A stretch of 64,000 nucleotides of DNA from Allobosea sp. 117 (GCF_000702305.1 NZ_JNLC01000001.1:124001-188000); one strand, 5' to 3'. Positions 35,126-44,960 are shown, counted from the first letter of the stretch. Notes: generated by a model from the sequence alone, not told the origin. Numbers and translations: made by a program.

Positions 35126-35260
35126 GCCGCCCGCCGCGCAGCGGCGCGCTCTAGGCGGCACCACCGAAACACGGTATGCCCTTCGGGCCGATCAGGCCTG
35201 CCAACACACCAGACGCCGCCGGTCGTTCCGTCCTGCGGAGCGCCGCGAGAGACCGGACCT

Positions 35261-36310
35261 ATGGGAGAGATCTTCAAGCGCGAAGTGCCGAGGCACGCGC
35301 TGGAATTCACCGGCGAGCGCATGACCTCGGAGGTCGGCGGCCAGATCGAATTCGAGCATCTGCATCGCTATTTCTACGCCCGCCAGCTAGCGCGCGGGCG
35401 GGTGGTGCTCGATGTCGCCTGCGGCGAGGGCTACGGCTCGGCCTATCTTGCGCAGGTGGCAGAGCGCGTGGTCGGGGTCGACATCGACGCGGAATCGATC
35501 GCCCATGCGCAGGCGAGCTATGGCCGCCCGAACCTCGAATATGTGGCCGGCAGCGCGCTCGACATCCCGCTGCCCGATGCCTCGGTCGATCTCGTCGTCT
35601 CGTTCGAGACCATCGAGCATTTCTACGAGCATGAGCGCTTCCTCGGCGAGGTGAAGCGCGTGCTGAAGCCGGACGGGCTGTTCATCGTCTCGACGCCGGA
35701 CCGCGACATCTATTCGGCGCCGGACGACGATTCCAACCCCTATCATGTCCGCGAGCTGACGCGCGTCGAGTTCGCCGAGCTGCTCGGGGGCTACTTCCCG
35801 AAGGTCGGATACCTGCTGCAGCGGATCATGCACGGCTCGCTGCTGGCGCAGGACGGCCCCTCGGCGGCGCCGGCGCTCACCATCGAGCAGCGCGGCGAGG
35901 AGCTGTTCGAGCTGTCGCCCGGCTTGCCGCGCGCGCCCTATGTCATCGCCTTCGCCACTGCGGCGGAGCTGCCGGTGCTCGGCCCGAGCTTCTATATCGG
36001 CGCCGGCTTCATCTCGATGCAGGAGCACGTCGCCACCCGCGACCACCTGACGAAGTCGCTCGACTTCGCCCAGTCGGTGGTGGAGGAGCGCGGCGCCCGC
36101 ATCGAGGAGCTGGAACTGGCGCTGATCAGCTCCTCGGCGCGGATAGACGAGCTCGAGGAAGCGCTGGCGCAGACCTCGGTCAAGGTCGGCGAGCTCGAGA
36201 CGCTCGCCGCGCGCGGCGCCAAGCAGGCGGAGAAGCTGCGTCGCAAGCCGTTCTCTTCGGCGGCCAAGCTGATCTGGGCCGGCATCAGCCGCCTGTGGGG
36301 GCGGCGCTAG
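35261..36310 (+). CDS. Class I SAM-dependent methyltransferase with coiled-coil tail
   Basis: A 349-residue protein. The Rossmann methyltransferase domain spans about 30-200, with motif I VVLDVACGEGYGSAYL (48-63), acidic strand VVGVDIDAESIAHA, motif SVDLVVSFETIEHF and the post-motif VLKPDGLFIVSTPDR. The C-terminal 90 residues are heptad-like (SVVEERGARIEELELALISS and so on) and end in a basic segment RRKPFSSAAKLIWAGISRLW, which may contact membrane or partner glycosyltransferases. This plan is common in polysaccharide clusters, where such enzymes O- or N-methylate sugars. The 3' end overlaps the convergent GT39 gene by 26 bp. Confidence 0.85.
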   Translation: MGEIFKREVPRHALEFTGERMTSEVGGQIEFEHLHRYFYARQLARGRVVLDVACGEGYGSAYLAQVAERVVGVDIDAESIAHAQASYGRPNLEYVAGSALDIPLPDASVDLVVSFETIEHFYEHERFLGEVKRVLKPDGLFIVSTPDRDIYSAPDDDSNPYHVRELTRVEFAELLGGYFPKVGYLLQRIMHGSLLAQDGPSAAPALTIEQRGEELFELSPGLPRAPYVIAFATAAELPVLGPSFYIGAGFISMQEHVATRDHLTKSLDFAQSVVEERGARIEELELALISSSARIDELEEALAQTSVKVGELETLAARGAKQAEKLRRKPFSSAAKLIWAGISRLWGRR

Positions 36311-37892
36311 GCTCGCGTGCCTGCCGGTCGGGCGAGAGGAACTCGCATCCGCCGGCGGAGCCGAGAACCGCGCGGTCCTTCACGAAAGCCTCGATGGCCG
36401 GGATGTGCTCCTTGTAGAGCGGCAGCTCGCTCCTGCAATGCACGATGCCGCCGAGCGGCCGCTCGCCGAGGAAGGCCTGCGGATTGGCGAAGACCTGTTC
36501 GAACAGCGGCAGCGGGAACCAGGGCGCGAGCGCCAGCGCCTTGCGCTCGGCATGGAAGGGCACGGTCGAGGCCCAGTCGTCGCCGATGACGATGAGGCTC
36601 TGCCGCGGGGTAGTCGCCTCCTTCGCCAGCGTCGCGATGCGCAGCAGGTGATTGTCGCTGTAATCGCGCGTCACGACAGGCGCGAAGCGCTGGTAGAAGG
36701 TCGTGAACTGGCCGGCGACCAGCGCCGCCAGAACGATGGCGGCGGCGGTGCGCCAGCCGGCGTCGTTGAGCCGGCCGATGCCGATGCCGACCGCCGCCAG
36801 CAGGAAGATGCCGTTCGCGACCTGATAGTAGTTGTGCACCGAGTGCAGCCCGGTGAACACGACAAAGGGGAACAGGAAGCCGACCAGCGCCAGCGTGGCG
36901 GCCAGCGCCGTGCGGCGCGCCGTGAAGGCCAGCGCGACGAGGGCGAGGCCGAGCAGGGAGAGCGTGCCCAGCGCTTCCGGCAGCACGCGGCGCCACACCA
37001 CGTCGTCCCACAGCGCGGTGCTGAGCTTCTGCTGCATGTCGCCGAAGTTCCATAGCGACAGCGAGGCCGAGGTCAGCATCCGGCCGAACGGATTGGCCGA
37101 CTTCACCGCATCGGAATAATCGAGCCACGCCATGCCGACGACAACTGGGAGGACGCCGGCCAGCGCGCACATAAAAGCGCGCCGCAGGATCGTCCCGGCC
37201 GGCCGGTGCGCGCGCATCTCGCGCAGCAGGAAGATGGCGACGGCCAACGCGCCCACGGCCCCGAAGGCCGGGAACGTCGTCGACTTCGCCAGCATGCCGA
37301 GGCTGCCGGCCAGCGTGGCGCCCAGCGCCGCCAGCAGGCTGTCGCGGGTGAGGTAGCGCATCAGCAAGGCGAGCCAGAGCGCCGAGAAGAACAGCGCGCA
37401 GGTCTCGATCAGGAAGGTCCGGCTCCAATAGGCATACATCGGAGCGGCAAGGAGCAGCGCCGCGCTGGCGAGCCACGCCGCCGGACCGAGGCGCAGCTCC
37501 TTGTACAGCATGTGCAGCGGCCAGAGCGTGCCGATAAGGAAGCCGAACGACACGAGGCGCCCAGCGATCACGATCGGCACGCCGAGGCTCGTGATACCGG
37601 TGACGACGAGCTGATAGACCGGAAATTCAAAGGGGATCGACCACGGCGCGCCGACGACCGGCGTCTCGTAAGCGAGCCAGGGGCCGCCCTGCGCCAGCCA
37701 GTAGACGCTGAGCGCGGTCTGAGTCTGCCGGAAGGAGTGGAGGTCGAGCAGCGGCTGTGTGATGCCGACCAGCAGCACGCCGACGGCATGGACGAGCACC
37801 ACCAGGAGCAGGATCCGCAGGATTCGGCCGGCGCTGTCCTCGTCCTTGGGAATGAGCCGTGCGAGAGGGCTGTCGTCCGGAACGTCCAGCAT
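36285..37892 (-). CDS. GT39/ArnT-like membrane glycosyltransferase, paralogue A
   Basis: A 535-residue polytopic membrane protein with about ten to twelve helices. After the first helix comes ITQPLLDLHSFRQTQTALSV, placed in the first periplasmic loop where GT-C enzymes of the ArnT/PMT type keep their catalytic acidic residue, then YWLAQGGPWLAYETP. GT-C enzymes move a sugar from a polyprenyl-phosphate donor onto a lipid, glycan or protein outside the inner membrane. It shares the same motifs in the same order with the next gene (37922-39496), so the two arose by duplication. It is last in a four-gene minus-strand set and its stop codon lies within the convergent methyltransferase gene. Confidence 0.75.
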   Translation of the reverse strand: MLDVPDDSPLARLIPKDEDSAGRILRILLLVVLVHAVGVLLVGITQPLLDLHSFRQTQTALSVYWLAQGGPWLAYETPVVGAPWSIPFEFPVYQLVVTGITSLGVPIVIAGRLVSFGFLIGTLWPLHMLYKELRLGPAAWLASAALLLAAPMYAYWSRTFLIETCALFFSALWLALLMRYLTRDSLLAALGATLAGSLGMLAKSTTFPAFGAVGALAVAIFLLREMRAHRPAGTILRRAFMCALAGVLPVVVGMAWLDYSDAVKSANPFGRMLTSASLSLWNFGDMQQKLSTALWDDVVWRRVLPEALGTLSLLGLALVALAFTARRTALAATLALVGFLFPFVVFTGLHSVHNYYQVANGIFLLAAVGIGIGRLNDAGWRTAAAIVLAALVAGQFTTFYQRFAPVVTRDYSDNHLLRIATLAKEATTPRQSLIVIGDDWASTVPFHAERKALALAPWFPLPLFEQVFANPQAFLGERPLGGIVHCRSELPLYKEHIPAIEAFVKDRAVLGSAGGCEFLSPDRQAREPSAAPTGG

Positions 37893-37921
37893 GCCGCCCA
37901 GTGCCTTTCGGGGATGCGTTT

Positions 37922-39496
37922 CTAGCGCGTCGGTGCGAGGAACTGGCAGCCCTCATACTCGCCGAGCACCTGCCTGCCCCTGACGAATTCCTCGATCAAG
38001 GGCGCCGTCTTGGTATAGATCGCGAGACGATCCGCGCAATAGACGATCCCTCCCAGCGCAAGACCGCCCAGGAACTTTCCGGGGTCGTCGAACACGCGCC
38101 CCACCTGCTCGGCCGGGAAGGGCTCGGCGAGGCTGAAGGTCTTGCGCTCGGTATAATAGGGAAGCACCGAGGACCACGGATCGCCGATAATGATGATGCC
38201 CTGGTCCGGGGTGGTGTTGGCCTGTACGACCCTGCTGATGCGCCAGAGCCTGTTATTGCCGTAGTCCCACGTGATGATCGGCATGGCCGTCTTTTGGAAA
38301 TAGACGATCTGACCCGCCGTGACCGCAACCAGCGCGAAGAGCGCCAATGGCGCGGCGCGACCGGCGAGCAGCGTGCCGAGCCCGATGCCGATGGCGATCA
38401 GCAGGAGCAGCCCGTTCGCGACCTGGTAATAGTTGTGGACGATGTGGAGGTTCGTGAAGGTCACGAAGGGCAGCAGGAAGGCGATGGTGAAGGCTGCCAC
38501 GAGCGCGAAGTTGCAGCGATCAAACGCGGCAGCGACCAGCGCACCAATGGCGAGCGGCCACAGCCGGCCGAGCAGCTCGGGCATCACGCGCTCGATCAGC
38601 GTCTCGATCCATAATGTGCGGCTCAGCCGCTGGCTGAGATCGCCGAAATTCCACCAGGCCATGCGCTTGGAGGTCAGGTGGCTCGCGAATTCGTTCATCT
38701 CCTTCAGCCGGTCGGAATAATCGACCCAGACCAGCCCTATCGCGAGCGGTATGAGGGCGATGGCGGCGCAGGCTGCGGTCAGCCGGGCGAGGTCGGCCAG
38801 CGGCCGACCGGCCTGCCGCTCGCGCAGGATGGCCCAGACGAAGCCGGCGCCGCCAAGCACGGCAAAGGCCGGAAAAGTTGTCGATTTGGTCGTGGTCGCC
38901 AAAGCTCCCATCGCGATCGCGGCGACGGCGACACGCCAGTTCCGCTGGTTGAGATAACGCGCCAGCAGCGCCAGCCAGAACAGGGCGAAGAACAACGCAC
39001 AGGACTCGATGAGGAAGGCACGCCCCCAGAACAGGTACATCGGGGAGGCGAGGAATAGCGCCGCCGTCGCGAGATAGCTCTCGGAACTCAGGCGCAGCTC
39101 GCGAAAGAGAATGCGCAGCGGCCAGAGCGCCGCGAGGAAGAAGACGAAGGACAGCGCGCGGCCGGCCATGTCCAGGGGCACGCCGAACCAGGCGATGATC
39201 GCCGCCAGCCACTGAAAGGTCGGAAACTCGAACGGAGCCGACCAGGGTGCCCCAAGCGTCGGCGTCTCATAGGCGATCCAGGAGCTGCCGTGCAGCATCC
39301 AGTAGCTCGCGACCGCCGTTTGGGTCTGCCGGAAACTGTGATGATCGAGCAGCGGCTGGCTGGTCCCGATCGCCATCACGAACAGCGCGTGCAGAAACGA
39401 CACTACGAACAGCGTCCTGAGAAGGACCGAGCAGGCCCTGTCCATGCGGGGCGAGGCCGTCTCGGACAGCACGCTGTTGTCGATCGTCCCGCGCAT
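37922..39496 (-). CDS. GT39/ArnT-like membrane glycosyltransferase, paralogue B
   Basis: A 524-residue polytopic membrane protein, tandem paralogue of 36285-37892. Shared landmarks: TSQPLLDHHSFRQTQTAVAS, SWIAYETPTLGAPWSAPFEF, RAFLIESCALFFALFWLALL, TKSTTFPAFAVLGG, and HIVHNYYQVANGLLLLIAIG. The conserved acidic and His residues of the first loop suggest an active GT-C enzyme. The start at 39496 (MRGTIDN) has GACGGAG directly upstream; an internal ATG at residue 18 is possible. Spacing to neighbours is 29 and 15 bp, so it is in the same operon as the membrane protein 39512-40903 and the 1245-residue glycosyltransferase. Confidence 0.76.
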   Translation of the reverse strand: MRGTIDNSVLSETASPRMDRACSVLLRTLFVVSFLHALFVMAIGTSQPLLDHHSFRQTQTAVASYWMLHGSSWIAYETPTLGAPWSAPFEFPTFQWLAAIIAWFGVPLDMAGRALSFVFFLAALWPLRILFRELRLSSESYLATAALFLASPMYLFWGRAFLIESCALFFALFWLALLARYLNQRNWRVAVAAIAMGALATTTKSTTFPAFAVLGGAGFVWAILRERQAGRPLADLARLTAACAAIALIPLAIGLVWVDYSDRLKEMNEFASHLTSKRMAWWNFGDLSQRLSRTLWIETLIERVMPELLGRLWPLAIGALVAAAFDRCNFALVAAFTIAFLLPFVTFTNLHIVHNYYQVANGLLLLIAIGIGLGTLLAGRAAPLALFALVAVTAGQIVYFQKTAMPIITWDYGNNRLWRISRVVQANTTPDQGIIIIGDPWSSVLPYYTERKTFSLAEPFPAEQVGRVFDDPGKFLGGLALGGIVYCADRLAIYTKTAPLIEEFVRGRQVLGEYEGCQFLAPTR

Positions 39497-39511
39497 CTCC
39501 GTCGGCCCGTC

Positions 39512-40903
39512 TCATCTGGTGCGGTGAGTGTAGAGCGGACTTCCCGTTGTTCGAAGGGCGTCTATGTCGGACGTCAGTTGGCGCCGTATGTCGGGGTTGT
39601 CGATGAAGAAGAGATCGAGCGGATAGCGGTCCACGATCTCCGCGCTCGGCGCCGTGGAGCGGAACGCCTCCATGATCTCGGCATGATGCGGGGCGGTCGA
39701 GCGGACGAAGCCGAGGCGCCATTCGGCCCCGGTCAGGAAGGCCGCGCCATAGGCGATGACGAGCCCGACACCGAGGGCCGCCACCGGCAGGGCGGGCAGG
39801 CGCGAGGAGACGATGATCCACGCGCTTATGACGAGCGGCACGGTGAGAAAGCCGTAATGCCCCTCATTGCCGCCACCCCATCCGCCCTGCGCGGCACGTC
39901 CCATGACGATGGCGCCCAGCATCACCAGATGGCCGAAGAAGATGCCGTGGAGCGCAGCATCGGCGAGGCGCATGTCGCGCGCCGCAATGTGCCGGATCGA
40001 GGAGCGCGCGGCGAGGATCGCGGCCAGCGCCACGAGGACCGCGACCAGTACGGCGCGCCACCAGCCGGCGGAAAGCACGGCGGCGACGGCGAAGCTCGAG
40101 GTCGCGATACCGTAGAGCCATTCGCCGATGCGCTCCGGCGATGTCGCGAGGGGTGAGATCGAGGCGCCGGACGGGCGCCATTGCCACAGCACGACGAGGC
40201 ACAGCAGCAGCACCATCGCGCTTCCCCAACGGGTGGCGCGGGCGAGGGGAGCATTGGCGGTGCAGAAGCTCGCGACAAGAAGGAAAAGCGCCGTGATGCC
40301 GGCGACGATCAGGCCGTTCATGCCGCTCAGCGCGCACAGGCCGAGCGCGGTGAAGGCGATGACGAGCCAGCGGCGGCTGTGCAGGTTCGCTGAGGTGACG
40401 AAGGCCGCCAGAAAGATGGCGCTGAACGCGACGGAGAAAACGAACTGCGCCGCGAACCCCCAGCCGAAGGCGGCGAAGGCGGGATTGAGGAGCAGCAGGG
40501 GAATGACGAGGTCGCCGACGCGCGAGCCGCCCCGGTAGCGTGCCGCGGCGGCGAGAAAGCACAGGGCGCCGGCCAGCGCGAGGACGGCGTTGAGGGCGAT
40601 GAGCACGCGGAAGTCGAAGCCGCCGGCCTGCAGCAGGCCGAATTGCACGACCTTCATCACCGGAATGAAATGATCGTTGTTCGGCGCGAGAAACCAGGCG
40701 AACAGCTCGCCGGCGGGCGCCGCCAGGAGGCGCGGATAGACCCAGTCGTCGCTGTAGGGGAAGGGGCGCGCCGGCGGCAGCAGGACCAGGAAGAAGAACA
40801 GCGCCGCAACGCCGCAGAGCACCAGTGCAGCGGGACGGGCCGCGCGGTCGGCGACCCGGCATATCCTTGCGGACGAGACGGCGGCAGAAGAGGGGTGCGC
40901 CAT
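39512..40903 (-). CDS. Polytopic membrane protein of a polysaccharide cluster, unassigned
   Basis: A 463-residue protein with about ten hydrophobic helices (the first, ALVLCGVAALFFFLVLLPPA, at 26-45). The loop after it reads FPYSDDWVYPRLLA, and the next contains APNNDHFIPVMKVVQ; this Asp-Asp-Trp and Asn-Asp-His pattern recalls GT-C glycosyltransferase-like proteins of unknown donor, but I cannot assign a family. The C-terminal 80 residues (from AEWRLGFVRSTAPHHAE) are soluble and probably periplasmic. It is located between the large glycosyltransferase and the GT39 pair, all minus strand with gaps of 15-33 bp, which implies a role in the same glycan pathway. Confidence 0.65.
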   Translation of the reverse strand: MAHPSSAAVSSARICRVADRAARPAALVLCGVAALFFFLVLLPPARPFPYSDDWVYPRLLAAPAGELFAWFLAPNNDHFIPVMKVVQFGLLQAGGFDFRVLIALNAVLALAGALCFLAAAARYRGGSRVGDLVIPLLLLNPAFAAFGWGFAAQFVFSVAFSAIFLAAFVTSANLHSRRWLVIAFTALGLCALSGMNGLIVAGITALFLLVASFCTANAPLARATRWGSAMVLLLCLVVLWQWRPSGASISPLATSPERIGEWLYGIATSSFAVAAVLSAGWWRAVLVAVLVALAAILAARSSIRHIAARDMRLADAALHGIFFGHLVMLGAIVMGRAAQGGWGGGNEGHYGFLTVPLVISAWIIVSSRLPALPVAALGVGLVIAYGAAFLTGAEWRLGFVRSTAPHHAEIMEAFRSTAPSAEIVDRYPLDLFFIDNPDIRRQLTSDIDALRTTGSPLYTHRTR

Positions 40904-40936
40904 CAGCGCCGACCCCCTGGATGGGTGGGCGACCGC

Positions 40937-43900
40937 CTAGGCTTCGAGCGGCGCATCGGCCGGGTCGGCGGGAGCGGTGGCGTCACCCTTCTCCGGCGGC
41001 AGGCCGAACTGGTCGCGCAGTTCGCCGCGATAGGTGCGCTGACGCTCGCGCAGGGTCTCGCCGGCTCCGAACAGGCGGGCGAAGGCACGGTGCACGCGCA
41101 CCACCTCGTCGATGTGACGCTCCGGCGCGGTGAGCTGAGTGGTGCTGTTGGTGTGCCGGCGATGCACGTTGAGCGGTTCGGCGCAGAAGAACACGTCGCC
41201 CGCGGCCTGGCACATGCCGAGATAGACCAGCCAGTCGCCGGCGAAGCGGAAATGCTGGAGCTCCGAGACTTCCCGCTCGAACACCTCGACGAGAGTCTCG
41301 CGGCGAAACAGCACCGAGCTGACGTTGATCAGCAGATTGGCAATGGAGAGATAGTTCGCCGCGAAGTCGCGCCCCTGCGCATGAAAGCTGTGGCTGAGGG
41401 CGCTGCCGACGAAGCGGGTGAAGTAATAGGCGTAGGATTCGGCGAGCAGCCCGCCGTCGCTGTCGACCTGGCGGGAATCGGTGCAGGCCATGACCGTGTC
41501 GGGACCGAACTCGGCCACGAGCTTGGCGAGGAAATCGGGCGAGGCGCCGTCATCCGCCTCGCAGATCCACAAAAGATCGCCGCTCGCCTCATTCGCCGCC
41601 TTGGCCCACTGCTTCATGATCGAGCCGGAATTGGCCGCATTGGCGACGATGCGGACCACGCGGTCGCGCTCGCGGGCGACGCGCTCGATCTCCTTCAGGC
41701 TGCCGTCGGTCGAGGCATCGTCCAGCACGATGATCTCGTAGACCGGCACGCTCTGGCGGAAGATGCTGTCGAGCCGTTCTTCCAGATAGTGGGCATAATT
41801 GTAGTTCGGCACCACGGCCGAGATCCGCTTCCAGGCGGGCCGGAGCTGCTGAAGCAGGCGGAAGGCATATTCCGACCAGCGGAAATCGCGAGCGACGACG
41901 GCCTTGCGCTCTTCGACCTTCGCCGGTGCGTCGGCATCGATCTCGGCGCGTAGCGCGCGCGCCGCGGCGGCGGTGTCGAAGGCAGGCACCAGCCGACCGA
42001 AGCGCTCGATCAATTCGCCGGTGCCGGTGCGACCGGCGAAGCCAACCACCGGCAGGCCGCAGGCGAGGGCCTCGATCACCGTCGAGGGGAAGGGGTCCTC
42101 GCGCGAGGTGAGATAGAAGGCGTCCGCTGCCTGCAGATAGCGGCCGATGTCGTTGGTGAAGGGGATGTGCCGGACGTTCGAGGGCAGCGCACCGTCCTCG
42201 TCCGCCGGCGCGAGCCAGGTCGCCACCGCGGGCTCCAGCGCGCCGACCCAGACGAAGACGAGGCCGGGGTCGGAGAGCGCCGCATGGCGCGCGGTCTCGA
42301 GGAACAGGTCGATGCCCTTGCGCAGGTCGGCATAGCCGACGCCGAGCACGATGCGCGCCTCTGGCGCCAGATCCAGCTCCTTGCGCACGGCGGCCGCCGC
42401 GCCGGGCTGCGGCACGATCTCGGCGTAGAGCCCCTGCGGCAGGATCAGGCTCTGTCCGGCCACCGGCGCCGCCGCGGTCTCGAAACCCTCGCGCACGAGG
42501 TCGGCGGCGAACACCACTACGTCGCTCTGGCGGGCGATCTGCTGGGCCGGCTGCTCGATGCCGAATTCGCGGATGAGGCGCGGCAGCTCGTGCACCAGCG
42601 AGACGACGCGCATGCCCAGCTTCTTGAGCTGCGGCACCACCGCCCCGGTGACGACGGTGTTGGTGAGCGCCAGCCCGATGCCGCGCTCTGCGAGCTCGGC
42701 CATGTTGCGGGCGAAGTCCGCGTCGCCGGGCTTGGTGACCACGACGTCGCCGATCTCCTCATAGCGCGGCAGCAGGCGCCCGCCTTCCAGAAGCAGGAAG
42801 CTGACGCGCACCCCGAACTGCCGCTTGAAGCAGCGCCCGAGGTTCAGCAGCGTCATTTGCGCGCCATGCGGGTGGGCATCGTGGCCGACCAGCAGAATGT
42901 GGGGCTCGCTGGCAGCGGCGATGGCGCCGGAGCCGACCACGGCGCGCGCCGTGGCGTTCAGATAGGCCGAGCCGAAATGCACGTCGGGCTCGAGATAGGC
43001 GCCTTCCGCCCATTCGTTCCAGGCGTTGATGAAGACGAAGGGCTCGCCGGCGAACGGCTTCTCGCGCGCACGCTCGACGAGTGCTTCCAGCCAGTCCTGA
43101 TAGGCCTTGGGCGTCGCGTTGGCGAGCGTCGTGCCGGTGCCCTGGCGGCGGGCGTCGTTGTCCCACGAGGGCACCGCCGTCTTGATCAGCGGATAGGACG
43201 GCTCGGGATATTCGAGCGAGGCGCGCGCGACGTCGCCATAGTCGAACACCAGGCCCTCGAAATGCGGATCGAGGACGTTGAGCGTGTCGGTGATCGGGCT
43301 GGCGACCGTGGTGAGCTTGTGCGGCGGGAACTCGACGGCGCCGTCGAGGCCGTAATCCGTCGGATCATGGTCGTAGAAGGACTGCGCCATCAGCAGCCAC
43401 GGGTCGTGGCCGCGCTCGCGGAACAGCTTGCGCCAGCGCTCGGTGCGGGCGCGCATGCCCGGGATGATGCCGGGCCGGTAGACGAAGAAGAGCGGCCGGC
43501 CCTCGGCGCGGATGTAGCGCGGATCGGACATGGCGGCGGCCATGCTCTCGATCAGATGGCGGTCGCTGTCCTCGTCGTAGTTCTGCGCGAGCAGGATCTC
43601 CGATTCCTGTCCGTCCCAGCGGCGGGTCCAGTTCTCGTTCGCCCACAGCAGGCAGAACGGCATTTCGAGGGTGGGATCGGCGAGCAACTGGTCAATTGGT
43701 TTTTCCAGCACCCGCTGCCGGCCAAATTGATAATAATAGAAGCAGAAGCCGTGGACTCCGGCCGCCTTGGCGAGCTCGATCTGCCGGCGCATCACCTGCG
43801 GATCGGTGAGGTCGTAGAAGCCGAGGTCGCGCGGCACGCGCGGCTGGTAATGGCCGACGAAGCGCGGCTGGCCGCGACAGATGTTGCGCCATTCCGTGAA

Positions 43901-44674
43901 GCCCGTGCCCCAGGCGGCATCGTTCTCCGGGATGGCGTGGAATTGCGGGAGATAGAAGGCGATCGCCTTGGCGCGGGCAGGGCCGGCGGTGATGATCGAG
44001 CGGTCGAGCGTCTCGAAGCCGGAGCCGGGCGCGCTGTAGCGGCGCACCTCGCTCGCCGGGGAGACAATGGCCTCGCGGTTGGGCGCGAAGCCGCGCGCCT
44101 GGCCGACCGTCACATAATGCTGGATCGGGTCGGCCTCGGTGCCGATCTGGTAGTGGGCGCGATACCACGGCGCGTTGAACTCGGCGCTGACGGCCCGGCG
44201 CTCCTTGTGCCCCCATTCGATGTAGTGGCTGGCGGCGATGGCGACGTTGCGCGGAAGGTCGACGTTCTTCTCGATATAATGGTGAGGATCGAACCACGCG
44301 TTCGGCCGCAGCCCCTGCGCGGCGCCATCGCGCACGAAATGGGCGAGGGCGGCGCCTCCGCCGAGCTCGACGCCGTAGGTCTTGGCATAGAAGGCCGGGT
44401 CGAAGACGCGGCAGGGCCAGCGGCCCTCGGCCTCGCCCTGCTCGATATAATGGGTCAGCGGATCGATGCCGGCGGCGGCGACGGCCGGGTTGCTCTCGCG
44501 GTACCAGTCCGGATCGAAATACCGGTTGGGCGCGCGGCCCTTGCGCCAGCCGGTGCTGAGGAAATGGCTGAGCGCGGAGGTCTTCGGCGGCAGAGCGTAG
44601 CGCTCGATGTACCAGGGCCCGTCGATCAGGCCGCTCGAAAGCGCACGCCGAATCGCTGATGAACTGATCGCCAC
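40937..44674 (-). CDS. Multi-domain glycan enzyme: FDP/WY repeats, GH99/WbsX-like, GT4 and GT2 domains
   Basis: A 1245-residue protein with four parts. (1) Residues 15-200: five imperfect repeats of about 38 residues with a core like FDPDWYRESNP, then PLTHYIEQGEAEGRWP. (2) About 235-600: a GH99/WbsX-like domain, from IAFYLPQFHAIPENDAAWG to INAWNEWAEGAYLEPD. (3) About 615-930: a GT-B, family 4 fold, with EARIVLGVGYADLRKGIDLF and YLTSREDPFPSTVIEALACG. (4) About 965-1190: a GT-A, family 2 domain, ISAVVPNYNYAHYLEERLDS and LWICEADDGASPDFLA. The GTG at 44674 has AAGGG six nt upstream and is preferred over a TTG at 44743. Cytoplasmic; probably assembles several linkages of one repeat unit. Confidence 0.85.
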   Translation of the reverse strand: MAISSSAIRRALSSGLIDGPWYIERYALPPKTSALSHFLSTGWRKGRAPNRYFDPDWYRESNPAVAAAGIDPLTHYIEQGEAEGRWPCRVFDPAFYAKTYGVELGGGAALAHFVRDGAAQGLRPNAWFDPHHYIEKNVDLPRNVAIAASHYIEWGHKERRAVSAEFNAPWYRAHYQIGTEADPIQHYVTVGQARGFAPNREAIVSPASEVRRYSAPGSGFETLDRSIITAGPARAKAIAFYLPQFHAIPENDAAWGTGFTEWRNICRGQPRFVGHYQPRVPRDLGFYDLTDPQVMRRQIELAKAAGVHGFCFYYYQFGRQRVLEKPIDQLLADPTLEMPFCLLWANENWTRRWDGQESEILLAQNYDEDSDRHLIESMAAAMSDPRYIRAEGRPLFFVYRPGIIPGMRARTERWRKLFRERGHDPWLLMAQSFYDHDPTDYGLDGAVEFPPHKLTTVASPITDTLNVLDPHFEGLVFDYGDVARASLEYPEPSYPLIKTAVPSWDNDARRQGTGTTLANATPKAYQDWLEALVERAREKPFAGEPFVFINAWNEWAEGAYLEPDVHFGSAYLNATARAVVGSGAIAAASEPHILLVGHDAHPHGAQMTLLNLGRCFKRQFGVRVSFLLLEGGRLLPRYEEIGDVVVTKPGDADFARNMAELAERGIGLALTNTVVTGAVVPQLKKLGMRVVSLVHELPRLIREFGIEQPAQQIARQSDVVVFAADLVREGFETAAAPVAGQSLILPQGLYAEIVPQPGAAAAVRKELDLAPEARIVLGVGYADLRKGIDLFLETARHAALSDPGLVFVWVGALEPAVATWLAPADEDGALPSNVRHIPFTNDIGRYLQAADAFYLTSREDPFPSTVIEALACGLPVVGFAGRTGTGELIERFGRLVPAFDTAAAARALRAEIDADAPAKVEERKAVVARDFRWSEYAFRLLQQLRPAWKRISAVVPNYNYAHYLEERLDSIFRQSVPVYEIIVLDDASTDGSLKEIERVARERDRVVRIVANAANSGSIMKQWAKAANEASGDLLWICEADDGASPDFLAKLVAEFGPDTVMACTDSRQVDSDGGLLAESYAYYFTRFVGSALSHSFHAQGRDFAANYLSIANLLINVSSVLFRRETLVEVFEREVSELQHFRFAGDWLVYLGMCQAAGDVFFCAEPLNVHRRHTNSTTQLTAPERHIDEVVRVHRAFARLFGAGETLRERQRTYRGELRDQFGLPPEKGDATAPADPADAPLEA

Positions 44675-44960
44675 GTGCTGCCCTTGGGTCCGTCCGGTTC
44701 CGCCTGCCGAGGGCGGGAAATCTTGTGTTCCTTGCCGCCCCAAGGGGTGCTGTAGGAGCCACCCAATACATTGTCAATGTTCCAAGCCTGCACCCAATGT
44801 GGGGTGCGGCGCGAATTGGAAGCGCTTTACCCGCGAAGCGCGACTGGATAAGGAGAAACGCGCTTCCGGCTCGTGCCCTTTCGCCTGTCCTTCGGATATC
44901 GTTGGACAATTCGACGATGACGCCCTTGCTGCGTTCGGCGCTTCGTCTGGTGGGGTGGCA

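Noticed and set aside
42167..44659. Open frame of 830 codons on the plus strand opposite the 1245-residue glycosyltransferase
   Set aside because: The minus-strand product has four recognisable domains over the same bases; this frame has none.
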